Assembly: GCA_037176845.1 (NCBI GenBank)
Contig: JAYKXP010000006.1
Coordinates: 558,001-622,000 of the forward strand
DNA: 64,000 nt
Reading direction: 5' to 3'
From: Paramarasmius palmivorus
Lineage: Eukaryota; Basidiomycota; Agaricomycetes; Agaricales; Marasmiaceae
The notes beneath the pieces are model-generated. The model worked only from the letters and a program-made list of their open reading frames with translations, had not been told where the DNA came from and searched no databases. The position numbers were made by a program, and so were the translations under genes. Below, in pieces: positions 1 through 10,478 of this stretch. How positions within the stretch are numbered: position 1 is the first letter of the stretch; every line of letters begins with the position of its first letter.

Positions 1-756
1 ACAATCGACGTCTAACCGTGGCGTCTCAATAACGCTTCCTGCGCGTGCGTCTCCTTTGCCGAGTTTTAATAAGGACCCCAAGGCTAGGCGCGAAGCTTTG
101 GCGAAGCAGCTTCCTCTCAAAGAAGGGCGTAAGGTGGCATTCCACCTGCCCAATAAGAATGGTACTTCCGCTGACTCCGAAGATGACTGGATATTGGCGA
201 TTGTCACAAAATGTATTCAGAACGACAAAAATCGGTTAGTGCTTTCTAACACTCCCAGATAGAACAGACAACATTTTAACGGATCGTCTTTCAGCTATGA
301 GGTGCACGACCCTGAGCCTCAAGATAACGGGGAGCCTGGACTGTATGTTTTGACAGTCTTACTTTCTTTAGCATATTTCATTCAGTTTCCTTTGCTAGAA
401 CCTACCAAACCACCTTACGCAACATCATACCTTTACCGGACCCCTCTGCACCACCGGGGAGTGCATCCAGTCTGTCTGCCTACAAGGAGTTTCCCGCCGG
501 CTCTACGGTCATAGCACTGTATCCAGATACCAGTGTTTTCTACCGCGCCGAGGTCATAGCCACACCGAAAGATACCCAACCTTCGGGGCGTGGGGTAAAT
601 TGGATCCACTTTCTTATCAAAATGTCTCACTAATCTACCTCTCGAACGATACAGAACACATCCTACATGCCAACTTACAAAGTCAAGTTTGAGGACGACG
701 ATAACCAAGAGCACCTGGTATCAGCACAGTGGGTTGTTGAGTGGCCAGGTCGTTGA
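1..756 (+). CDS. SGF29: SAGA complex subunit SGF29, 3' part (5' end outside window)
   Basis: This is the C-terminal part of SGF29, the SAGA histone-acetyltransferase subunit whose tandem Tudor domain reads H3K4 methylation. The frame is open from base 2, so the gene starts upstream of the window. Exons read as 1-234, 295-342, 399-594 and 655-756, with GT..AG introns. Joined, they give the SGF29 Tudor core: GRKVAFHLP, then YEVHDPEPQDN, then LRNIIPLPDP, FPAGSTVIALYPDTSVFYRA, TYKVKFEDDDNQ and a terminal WVVEWPG. The order and the terminal motif are diagnostic of the family. The N-terminal coiled coil expected in SGF29 is not visible here. It should act in the nucleus in transcriptional co-activation. 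Identification is by family recognition; the exon joins are inferred but keep frame throughout. Confidence 0.88.
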
Positions 757-1150
757 CATTGAGAAAAAGTACATGAACCCTCAGGCTGTTATATAGTACA
801 CTTGTATCTATGTCCGACCCATATATTATTATCCCATCCCTCGAAATAGTAGTACGTAGAAAAGCTGACGCCCGCGCTCGCCATCCTGCCGACGTTGTTC
901 GTTTCAACTCTTAGATAAGATAACGAAATACAAAGATTAAACACCCGCAAATAAAGCGTAGGTCTAGGGCTACAGCGCCGCTTGTCGGACACACGACCTG
1001 CTCTTACCCTCATCGACTCGGCAATAATTTGTTCCATTTCCCTGTTCTTCTCACATTCTCATCAGTACTTCCGTAGAAGCGTAACTGGCTTCTGTTTCTG
1101 GTTCGACCACAAGTTTTTCTTTAGTTCTCTGATATCAGGAGGTCCGAGTC
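757..1150. other. Intergenic region between SGF29 and the PP2C gene
   Basis: About 390 bases with no supported gene. It must hold the SGF29 3' end and the promoter and 5' leader of the downstream phosphatase. I see no repeat or RNA gene. Confidence 0.5.
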
Positions 1151-3260
1151 ATGGTAGGCCCCATCCCAGAATGTTTGTGTAAACTGCGGGATTGATTCAT
1201 CTCGCTAGGGTCAAACGCTCTCTTCGCCAGGTACGAAAGATACAAAAGCCACCGTCATCTTGATCTTACGCACAGGGTTTTTTCAGCTACTTCGAAAGTG
1301 TCGGAGACCGGGCAGAATGGTCGTTTCATGTATGCCGTTTCTGAGATGCAAGGGTGGAGAATCAGTGCGTTTACTGTCCTTTTTCCATTCGATGCCTCAA
1401 TCTTCTAACGCGTATGTGAATTCAGCGATGGAGGATGCTCATGCGATTGTGCTGGATCTTGATGAAAAAGCAGAAGACCCAAATGCATTCTTTGCTGTAT
1501 ACGATGGGCATGGCGGTGACCGGTGGCTTTTTGGCATATTCGAGAGCGCGAACTCACATTTCATCTTTTCAGGCGGAACTGTTGCAAAATTCGCTGGTCA
1601 GAACGTTCACAAACGACTAAAATCCGAGGAAACGTATCAGGAGAAGGATTATGAGACAGCACTCAAGAAAGCTTTTTTGGGAACGGACGAAGATTTGCTT
1701 GCAAGTGAGGTCATGGCCTTTTTCTGCTCTTGCCACCATCGTTAATTACTAAATATCAGATCCTGCTCACGCTCGCGATCCTTCTGGATGCACTGCTGTG
1801 GCCGCTTTAGTCACTAAGGACAAGATCTATGTGGTAAGTTTTACATGACCTCATACACACATTGGTTGATATAATCTACGATAGGCAAATGCGGGTGACT
1901 CGCGGTCTGTGCTGAGCGTGAAAGGCGAGGCGAAGCCATTAAGTTTCGACCACAAACCCACCAACGAAAGTCAGCTGACAAACACTTTTCTCGATTTCTT
2001 TTGCAACTAACATTGACTTGTTCACTAGCGGAGAAGGCGCGAATCACTGGTGCAGGCGGTTACGTAGAATATGGGCGAGTGAACGGTGCGTCTCTTGCAC
2101 TGATGATGCCGATCCCCAGTTGATTTGATCATCAATTAAATCAGGAAATCTTGCCCTGTCAAGAGCCATCGGCGATTTTGATTTTAAGAAAAACTACTCG
2201 TTGACCCCCGAGAAACAGGTCATCACGTCTAATCCCGACGTCACTGTTCATGACATTACTGAAGAAGACGAATTCATCGTCTTGGCCTGTGACGGTGAGT
2301 CATATGTTTGCTGGGGTCGACACCTTGCTCACGAACGCATCAGGAATCTGGGACTGCTTAACGTCTCAGCAGGTTATGGATTTTGTTCGCCTTCAGGTTT
2401 CAGAAGGCAAAGAGCTCAAAGATATTGCCGAGATGATGTGTGACCACTGTCTCGCCCCAGACACCTCGTCGGGAGCCGGAATAGGTTGCGACAACATGAC
2501 TGTCCTCATCGCTGCCATACTTCATGGTCGGACGAAAGAGGAGTGGTATGCCTGGATAACCGACCGAGTCAAGAATGGTTACGGCTACAAAACTCCCTCC
2601 AGTGTTCCGCAATTGTACGCTACTAGTCGGTTGATGTCGTTCAAGGCACGAAGAGAAGCGCAGGAGGCTAGAGAACGACAACGAACGGAAACGGATGACA
2701 ATGGAGTCAGTGCCTTCTTGGAGTCCTCAGGACTTTCAGGATTTGCAAGGGTTCTTGGAAGTACCGGCGGCATCTCCTTCCACCCTGGCTCAGGCATACT
2801 GAGTGATGGCAGAGGACTGATGTTCACTGGTGATGACAGTGGAGACGAGGATGATAGTGAGGATGACGGACCTGTAGGGGGCAAGGGTTTCTTCACTGAA
2901 ACGCTAGGATTGGGATCTGAGGAATCGTCATCATCCTCTGACCCCATGAAGAACCTGAAGGCGCAGCTTGATGAGTATGATTGGGACGAAGAGGACCCAC
3001 ATCATGCAAATCGCGACTCGGATTCCGAAGGGGATGCAATGAACGTAGAAGAAACGAATTCAACACCAAACAACACCACGCAAACTACTGTCAAATCTGA
3101 TGGCGAGGCACCCCCGCCGCCGAAGGAGCTTCCGAATGGCGATGCTAAATCTATGTCCCCAGTTCCTCAGCTAAAGTCGGAACCGGGTGGAGACAAAGCT
3201 AGTGCTGTGGTTGAAGCGGAGGGCCTTATGGATACAAGCGAGGATCCTTTGAAAGCTTAG
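1151..3260 (+). CDS. Protein phosphatase 2C (PTC2/PTC3-like), Mg/Mn-dependent
   Basis: PPM-family Ser/Thr phosphatase resembling yeast Ptc2/Ptc3, which dephosphorylate stress MAP kinases and checkpoint kinases. Exons: 1151-1153, 1209-1230, 1287-1364, 1426-1515, 1573-1704, 1760-1833, 1885-1969, 2029-2085, 2145-2294 and 2344-3260. The spliced N terminus reads MGQTLSSPAT, then [12 protein letters not shown] and [12 protein letters not shown], the canonical start of this family. The metal-binding motif YDGHGG, the conserved GDSRSVL and [10 protein letters not shown], the LACDGIWD motif and GCDNMTVL follow in order. The C-terminal tail of about 230 residues is acidic and Ser/Asp-rich, as in fungal homologues. 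The first coding exon appears to be only the ATG, followed at once by an intron; the base string before GGTCAAACG is TAG, so no ATG exists there without this splice. Catalytic assignment is secure; the start is inferred. Confidence 0.9.
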
Positions 3261-3460
3261 TAATGGCTGTATCTTAATGTACTTCTTCTGATGTTCATTC
3301 TTCTGCGTTGGCTCCTGGGTCTTGATACCTTCATTATCTATTGGTTTTGTACCGCTGTCCCTTTGATATCCTGCCTTGTAGCGCATTGTACATTTGCCAG
3401 CATTTGCTAGCATAGACAGTTTGATATTCATATCACCGGTATCATACATGCATAATACAC

Positions 3461-5422
3461 CTACACTCTGACGATAACCAACTCGCTCTCGGTAAGGCAG
3501 AGAAGGACAGGTTTCCCGTGGACTTCTATCCCGCCTGCTCCAAGTAGAGTACCGTTACCATCCATTACTTTTAGAATGGCCTGCTTTGCCCACTTTTCTC
3601 CACGGGGAACCGTGCGATAGATGTACGCGTTTCCTCCACGATATTGTGCACCATTTTCCAAAGCGAATACAAGGTCCTGAGTGTGATAAACGAATCTAAG
3701 GTCACGCTTGGATGCGAGTACGAATGCGAGAGCAGAGAAAGTTGAGTCATGCTCCCACTTTGGTACTGTATCTTCGGTGCCGCTATTAAGCCTGAAAACA
3801 ACGCCGTCCAGGCCTTCCTTGACAATCAACGTTGGAGCCGAGTCAGCGACACCCCAACCTGGTAGGGGCGTGGAAAGTAGCTGGAATGGATACTCTCGTC
3901 CGGGGAGTGCCCAAGACGGAGATGCTCCATCTCCGATCCCAATCCAAGTAATATAAGCTTTCCTCCCTACCGAAGAGTCGACCTCTTCATCCATCTCTCC
4001 TTCCGCAAGGCCGGGCACACCAGTGCCTAGCCCCAAGCCGCTAGCGTCCTCTCCTGTACGCAAAGCCGTGGTATACTTTTCGAGTGCTTCGCGAATGTGC
4101 CAGAGTTCCGAGGGATCGAGTGTTTCCGGAACTTCCACGTCTTCTGGCGCCGCCTCAGATGCTGTTCTTGTACCGGCTGATGCAAAGACTTGCATCCACT
4201 TTGTACCTTCGTTTTGTTTATCGAAGTGCAACGAGAGCAACCCAAACTTATGTTCTGCCTCTCGATCCCACGTCCAGTAGCTGGATGAAGGCGACACCCG
4301 ATCCCATAGCTGTTTCGAAGCATATCTTGGGAGAGGTACCGATAGACCAGTATCCTCGACGTTCTCGTCGATACGAATAGAGAGCGAATCAGTTGTGATT
4401 TGTACTTGAATCTGAGATTTTTGGACCGTGGATGGTAAAGGGAAGGCGACAGTCACGGAATCGGAGGTCTGAGTCCACGAATATGGGGGCGGCTTGGGAG
4501 GCTCTGTGGATGGTGCGTCCAGATCCTCCCCTGCTCGTGGTATCGGAACGATCTCGTCTGCGGATGGTGTATAACTCGCTATGGGTTGTGTACCGATTGC
4601 GCGATACGGCGATCCACCAATGACTGCGAGTGCCTGTCGCGTTTGGTCGAGTATCACGGAAATTGGCACGTCTTCCCCTCGTCTCTGCCATGCGATGTCC
4701 ATGACTTTGACATCTTCTGTGGTGGCACCGTGTTGTGTAGAGGCAAGGTTGAATCTTGCCGCCCACAAGTCGAATTCGATTACGGATGTTTTCTTCGCTG
4801 GCTGAGAAGTTGCTGGAGGTTTGACTTCGTAGTTTCGTGAAGAAAGGACTACCAAAGCCACTTCACTGGAGACCGTCACCGCGGTGTGGATGCGGAATGG
4901 CGTAGATAGCGGTAGTCGATATGTTCCCAGTAGTCTGAAGGGCCCGTTTGCTTCGGGACGAAGCAGATACATCGTTCCATGCCCATCAGAAACGAACAGG
5001 AGTGAGTCGGACAGGAAATAGGAGGAAGGGTATTCTGGATGTATTTCAACATTGCCTGTTTGTATCGTCGTTGGGAGCTCGTATACAACTTTCGAGATAG
5101 GAATGAGTGTGTCCTACTTCAAAATATTTGAGTTAAGCGACCCAATGTGCGGCTAGGAGCTTACCGGTGCAACCGAGGTCAATACAACGTTATTCTCTTC
5201 GTCAATATAGACGGCACCGTTGGGAGAGATATGGAGGTGGTTGTGGGATATCCGACTCTGAACTTCTTGGAAAGACAGCAAAGAGCGCGTCGGTGCAGTC
5301 GATTGCGAGACTTTGCGAGGAAGTTGGAAGCGTGAAATGGCTTTTTCTTGATCAATTGGATCGAGTTTATATCCCTCGAATTTTGGGTTGAGAAGTTTCC
5401 TGTTAGCCACAAAGACGTCCAT
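3461..5422 (-). CDS. NudC domain-containing protein 1-like (CS domain, beta-propeller)
   Basis: About 636 residues from two exons (5165-5422 and 3461-5113, minus strand; intron of 51 nt). The N terminus has LLNPKFEGYKL, matching the LLDPRFEGYKL of animal NUDCD1. A CS (Hsp20/p23-like) domain starts near residue 296 at PYSWTQTSDSVTV and runs about 90 residues. The chain ends in LTESELVIVRV, like the hydrophobic LFLIKV end of NUDCD1. Length and domain position fit the family (animal protein about 580 aa). NudC-type CS proteins act as Hsp90 co-chaperones that help fold WD40 and beta-propeller clients in the cytosol; that role is inferred here from the family. The start at 5422 was chosen because it precedes the conserved N-terminal motif; an in-frame ATG lies 17 codons upstream. 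Confidence 0.85.
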
Positions 5423-5571
5423 GGTGAAGGTTAAGGAACAAGATGGAACTTTGAAATAATTACAAAGTGACATTGATACAGATGCTCGTAGTACATATTA
5501 TAGATGCAAATAGATACAGGTATGCACGCAAACTCCCAATGCTAGTGACTCCAGAGTGCCCCAACTACTTC

Positions 5572-6796
5572 TCAGGAAGCTGGAGTACTCGAGCCTGAAT
5601 TATCTAAAGATTGTTTCGGATCGTCGGCCGTCGAATTTGCTTTCGACTTGGGACCCCAGCCTTCTCTTCCTTCCAACCACGGTCCAGTACCGCTTAAATG
5701 ACAACCACCAGCTTCTGAACATGTGCAATTTCCTCCGAGGATACTTGGCAGAGAATCAGCGTCGACTAGCTCCAGTAGACGTTCCTTGTAGTCTTTGCCC
5801 ATAATATCCACTTTCTCAGCTGTTTCTTTTGCTAGCCAGGGCTTGATGACGCCCCATATAAGAGCGAAAGACGACGGTGCATTAATAATCGCTAGCTGGC
5901 CCATCCTATCCAAATACAATCAGTACACACTCCTGCAGGGCCCCTCGTGGTCGACGCACGTTTCGGGATAGTAGTCTTGAGACATTTGGAAAGATCTTTG
6001 GGCAAGATTCTTCATTTGCCAAAATTGATTGAGCCTATGAAGTTTCTGAGTATGTAAATAGCGCGCAATGGATGTCATTCTGCGCACCCGAATCCCTTTA
6101 AATCGACTATTACAAAGACTGCTTCGACGTCCTTTTTGTGAGCACGGGATGCTGCGGGGAGTACCTCTCTCGTCAAAGATTCGGCGTTGACCAGAACGGT
6201 TTGCCAATGTCGTTCAGGGGTGCATTCCTTATATAGCTTGTGTAAATTCATGCCGCCCAAAAAGTGAACGTTTAGAGGGCGGCCGCGCTGATATGTCTTT
6301 GAGTAAGTGCTGACACGTAGCAGTTAGTGGCGAATGCACCTTGTCTGTCTGAACCCAAAGATCCGCTGGTCAGCGAAGGGATATACCAGGAAAGAGAGCA
6401 AGATTATAAGCACCTTGTGGAACCTGGGAGTCTTCAGTGACAGCCATGAGTGGACAACAAGGCTTTGAACTCACCACATTGGCCAATAGTTGAAAACTGC
6501 TTCACGCTCTGGATAATCAAAGGGGTCTATACGTCTATACAACTCGTCAATCCCTACACCTTCGACGGTCTTTCGCCACTGTTGAGCCTGCAAGAACATC
6601 TTCTTTGCTTGAGCCAGATCATACTTTCGCGCCCTCAGAAAACGCCTGAAGAATGATCAGCATATTTCCATGAAAGAACTGGTGATTTGACTCACTTCAA
6701 GGTTTCATCATCAGTCCCAATGGTGTCGCCTTCATGCAGGATGCCTTCCTCGATGAGTTGCTCTCGGAACGAATCAACGATAGCGGTGTCGGTCAT
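5572..6796 (-). CDS. Sec14-like phosphatidylinositol/phosphatidylcholine transfer protein (CRAL-TRIO)
   Basis: A 299-residue Sec14 homologue, close to the family's usual length of about 300. Seven exons on the minus strand: 6696-6796, 6475-6645, 6414-6423, 6340-6348, 6088-6287, 5960-6034 and 5572-5905; all joins keep frame. The CRAL-TRIO N domain shows DDETLKRFLRARKYD and WRKTVEGVG. The lipid-binding lobe shows YWPMW-FHK-TDK-RGRPLNV, then FVIVDLKGFG, DYYPET, MGQLAIINAPSSFALIW and a C-terminal tail with GGNCTC. Sec14 proteins exchange phosphatidylinositol and phosphatidylcholine and stimulate PI-4-phosphate synthesis at Golgi and plasma membranes. The pieces FHK and TDK, conserved in the family, are each encoded by a microexon of 10 and 9 nt; without them the domain would be frameshifted or shortened. 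Confidence 0.9.
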
Positions 6797-6958
6797 GGTA
6801 GAAAGACAAGAGTAACAATTAACGGGGAAGTCGGGAAGATAAAGGACTCTAATGTGTCAAAGGGATCCAACATAATGTCTAATGCAGAGCGGAAAGTGAT
6901 CTCATCAAACTCGGACTTTCTTCCCGATGACTACCACTGACCGTTGGTAAGCAGGCTA

Positions 6959-7412
6959 ACACTGCGGTGCCCGACGCCTTTTTGAGGGCCAAATAGTTGG
7001 GACGAATAGGTTGGCGGATTTGTATGGCGATCTTTGGGACCAAAAGGATTAGATATTTACTACTCAAATAAGCCTCAAATGGTATTATTATTTATGAAGC
7101 CTCTAATCGGGTACAAAATATCCCCCCATTGGGAGTATCTATTTGTGGTCACATCCGAGCGAAAAGATCCGAAATATTTGCTACATCAGGCTGTATTCGG
7201 AAAGAGAGACGAATCATATCTGCACTTGGAGATGTGAGTAGGTAATTGATAGATTTGCTTGAGATAGGCGCGACATATTTTCTTGAAGGAGACGTGACAT
7301 ATTTGTTGAGAGATGCACACCGTATTTGCTTACAGATGCGCGCCATATTTGTCGAGAGATGCGTGCTGTATTTCCTTGAGGCCCCGAGGGGAGACACGAC
7401 ATATTTGCAGAG
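6959..7412 (+). repeat. Dispersed repeat copy 1: unique head plus CATATTTG-rich tandem tail
   Basis: A stretch of about 450 bases that is matched in reverse orientation at 43838-44256. The first half (from ACACTGCGGTG, through a run containing CCAAATAGTTGGGAC and GGTTGGCGGATTT, to about 7200) is a unique head highly similar in both copies. The second half is a degenerate tandem array of units about 24 nt long centred on GACATATTTG followed by an AGAGATGC-like spacer. It lies between the Sec14 gene and an orphan gene, has no long open frame and looks like a non-autonomous mobile or amplified element. No terminal inverted repeat was found. Confidence 0.7.
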
Positions 7413-7484
7413 ACAGCCTTGTTACTGTGACATACCGGACACTTCCTTCGGGTTATCTACATATGTACCAGTTGTACTAGTACA

Positions 7485-8579
7485 TCACAATTTCGGCAAC
7501 ATAGGACGCATGATTTGTCGATATGAATGCATCATTCCTACGCTTTCCAAGGTACTCCAATCAACACCTCCCCAAATGATAGGTTTGAACACATCGTATT
7601 CCATTTCAACAAGCCCTCTATAGCCCCATATAATCTCAGGGCTATGATCTGTGCAAAAGGGTCGGAAGGCCCTGACGATGGTATCGACACTATCCCATTG
7701 GACCAAAGGCAGCCCTTCATCGATTTGGTCCCATTCACTTTCCAGAATGAAAGAGGTGATATTGGGAAACTTCATTATGGGCTCCAGTGGCAAGAATATG
7801 TGTAACCAATTGATGTCGATGTCGAGAGTCGACAGTTTGGGCAGGCAGGGAAGACCTGTTGGCACGAATGATCCTTGAAGAGTATTTAAAACACGACGCA
7901 ATTTGACACAAAGTGTGGAGGACTCACTGAATGGGGGATCCTTGTCCAGAAGGCGAAGAACCTGAAGGTTGCGGCTGAAGTGCTCCACTATGCCTGGAAT
8001 GGCATCGTATCTGTGGCTGAAATTGCCGCATAATGAGAGTGATTCGAGGTCTGGCGCCGTGATGTATCGTTTCGCGAGACCGTAGATATTCTGCCCTCGC
8101 ACTCTGGTGTCCGACTCGTTTAGATCAAGTAGAGTGAGACGTTGTAGTTGTGTGAAGGAGACCCTTGTCGACCATTCCTCGTTAGTACGATCCGCATGAA
8201 TCGTCAATGAGGTGAGATTGCTGAACGTGTGTAGTAGATCCGTCTGGAACCCGGAATTGCCAATGCGGTGGATATCCAACTCGGTGACACCATGAATTAG
8301 GCCGCCTAGTTGTTGCAAGAAGTGCTTTGATCTCTCTGTCCGAAAAACTCCGGAGGAGCACAGGAATTCCACTGATTCAAAGGAATCCGGCGAAAAATGA
8401 GAGAGGATGAGAAGTATCAATCCAAAATTCATGTCGAGATCGATCCGTAGCTTGTTGAATTGACGAGACTCGAGCAGTGTCTTTCGGTTGGCGAGGACAT
8501 AGGCGATACGTTGCTGTTCGTTGCTGACATTCAAAGTGAGAACGTGAGAAGACTCGGTCATTGTAAGCTGAGTTTTCAT
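7485..8579 (-). CDS. LRR-like protein, member of an F-box family lacking the F-box
   Basis: Single-exon frame of 364 residues. It is clearly paralogous to the gene at 25558-26741: both carry HTFSNLTSLTIHA / RTFSNVTSVTIHA, a shared EEWS, GQNIYG followed by RYI-APDLESL or RYIDAPYLRDL, and similar spacing. The paralogue starts with an F-box of about 45 residues; here translation starts at MKTQLTMTESS, which aligns just after the F-box, and no F-box-like frame was seen immediately upstream. The rest has the repeated Leu pattern of leucine-rich repeats. If expressed it could bind the family's target without linking it to an SCF ubiquitin ligase; that is inference. No intron is needed, unlike the paralogue. 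Confidence 0.6.
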   Translation of the reverse strand: MKTQLTMTESSHVLTLNVSNEQQRIAYVLANRKTLLESRQFNKLRIDLDMNFGLILLILSHFSPDSFESVEFLCSSGVFRTERSKHFLQQLGGLIHGVTELDIHRIGNSGFQTDLLHTFSNLTSLTIHADRTNEEWSTRVSFTQLQRLTLLDLNESDTRVRGQNIYGLAKRYITAPDLESLSLCGNFSHRYDAIPGIVEHFSRNLQVLRLLDKDPPFSESSTLCVKLRRVLNTLQGSFVPTGLPCLPKLSTLDIDINWLHIFLPLEPIMKFPNITSFILESEWDQIDEGLPLVQWDSVDTIVRAFRPFCTDHSPEIIWGYRGLVEMEYDVFKPIIWGGVDWSTLESVGMMHSYRQIMRPMLPKL

Positions 8580-8613
8580 GGCATGTTACGCGGCTATTAT
8601 AGGTTTCAAGTTT

Positions 8614-8626
8614 CTTTTCGGAAAAG
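8614..8626. promoter_or_regulatory. CTTTTC-G-GAAAAG palindrome upstream of 7485-8579
   Basis: A perfect palindrome about 40 bases upstream of the start codon of the F-box-less gene. Similar palindromes lie upstream of three other accessory genes (see findings). Function is inferred only from position and recurrence. Confidence 0.3.
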
Positions 8627-8767
8627 ACTTGAAAAGAATAGGCTCATTTGCGGAATGATCCAAAAACGTTCACGTTTTAGCCCTTTCAGCAAAAGAGAAC
8701 TAAAGAACCAAAAGACATCGTTATAAGCGACAGGTGCGGCAAAAAGAAAGGATCAGTTTCGGTGGAT

Positions 8768-9267
8768 ATGCCGTCAGCATTGCCAGTACACAAGTATTCA
8801 CCATCTGTAAGTCGTTCAGTTGTTGAAACACGCCTAAAGTGCTGACCTTGTTCACTTGCAACAAGGACAGAACAATCACCCTCTCAGGCCTACTGTTCTC
8901 GACGCAACGGCGTAAGCCGTATGCAGTACGGGTCAAGACCGAGGTGGACAATACGGGGATGTCCCGCTCGCCCCGGCTTGATCTGGTGATGCGCCAGCAC
9001 AATGCCCAGCCTTGGATTCATAACACAACAATCACAATATGCCAGAAGAAGAAGAAGACACGGTTTCATGTATTCGTGAAGCGAGGAAGGGTTTTGGAGG
9101 AGAATGCCGTCCTGACGAATTTGGCCGGTAGGACTTGGCGGGGAGACCTTTTGGTTTTCAAGATAGGCTATGGATCTCGAAGAACGACCCCACAACTAGT
9201 CTCGCTAAACAGCCCTAAGGACAGGAACCTCGCAATCTGTGCAGTTACCAAGTATGTACATCCATGA
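8768..9267 (+). CDS. Orphan basic protein of 146 residues
   Basis: Two exons, 8768-8806 and 8866-9267, joined in frame across a 59-nt intron with a good branch-like TGCTGAC. The protein is basic, starts MPSALPVHKYSPS and holds a central RLDLVMRQHNAQPW and a C-terminal TWRGDLLVFKIGYG. I do not recognise a named family, although similar short proteins ending in a WRGD-(I/L)-(L/V) motif occur in agaric proteomes as I recall them. No signal peptide or membrane segment. The intron and the frame support a real gene; function unknown. Confidence 0.5.
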
Positions 9268-10478
9268 TGTTGAGGCATTTTCCGACCAAGTTAAGCCCTT
9301 CCAGATTTGTCCAAACGGTCCATCAGTGCAGACGCTTTCGGTTTCCCAAGAATGGATTTGTATTCAACAAGTTGCAATGATAGTAGCATGGATATTCGTT
9401 CGATGGTGTGTATTATGTAGAATCATGTATATTCAGGAAGGCAATCGCCTATGCAGACATTGAAGGACGCCCACCATGTGCATTGTGGGCAGTTAAATCT
9501 CGATATCGAGTGAGCCGCGTGCACCAGCGATGATTGTTGAACAACGTACATTTAATTTTCGATGCCATCCCTGACTTCCATCACTCAAATCGTCCCAATC
9601 TTGACGGGGAGCCGAAGACATACATATTGCTGTGAGGATAAGGCGAATCCTCTCGGCGACGAAGCGGAAACGCTGGGCTCGTTTCGAGGTTGGAGTTGAA
9701 ATGGATGTGTACCTGAGAGGTGAAAGCCATGAGTAGAGAGATACGAAAAAATGGTGAGGTTGCGCCGCTATTGGTTTCCTCCGATGGTCTGCCAGGCTTG
9801 AAATCTTGAGAATCGACTTTGAGAGATGGACAAATGCGTTCTCTCACGGTTGACGGCAAGGGTCCGGGAAGATTCGGACCGTGGACGTGGTAACAATCAA
9901 GATAGTGGCTACCCTTGGCTACCCAACTATGCGTTCCTAAATTATTACCGGCTTTTCTCTCAGGTTATGGCTACTTAGCTCTTATGCACAGGATCAATCA
10001 AAGTCCTTCGAGTGATAATTCCAAGAAATTGCAGCCTTTTTTGTACATAAGTACAAACAATGACACGTGTACTGAACCCTGGCCTCGACATCGGTCACCC
10101 GCGTCCTTTTGTCCCACTTCGCTGGCGACGCCCACACTCTCTCATTCTCCATGTTATCCCTCTGTGCGGACCTTTTCAGCGACACTGTTGAAGTATGTGA
10201 GGGACGAATCGGTGGCTGGCTGTGATTAACGCTGGTAGCTGACCTGTCACATTCGGAGACATCGTGTTGTTGATCCCCGCCCAGGCCTTAGATATGGTAT
10301 TAACCCTCATTATGCAGGTGCGTGGTGTATCTCTTTATGACTTCTATAGACTGACTTCAATTAGAATACTAGGAATACCATTTCTTGCGTTTACCATCAC
10401 ATTACCGCTGGAGTTTCGAAGATCATAATAGCAAATTGGGAATAGGAATATTCTACACGAATGAGTACAATCGCAGGT
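9268..10478. other. Gene-poor stretch
   Basis: About 1.2 kb with only short, unconvincing frames. A minus-strand frame at 9581-9859 (92 aa) is the longest but has no recognisable domain or clear splice partner. No repeat or RNA gene seen. Confidence 0.4.

Noticed and set aside
1260..1745. 161-codon plus frame in the PP2C gene
   Set aside because: It reads through several introns in mixed frames; the spliced model gives the conserved phosphatase sequence instead.
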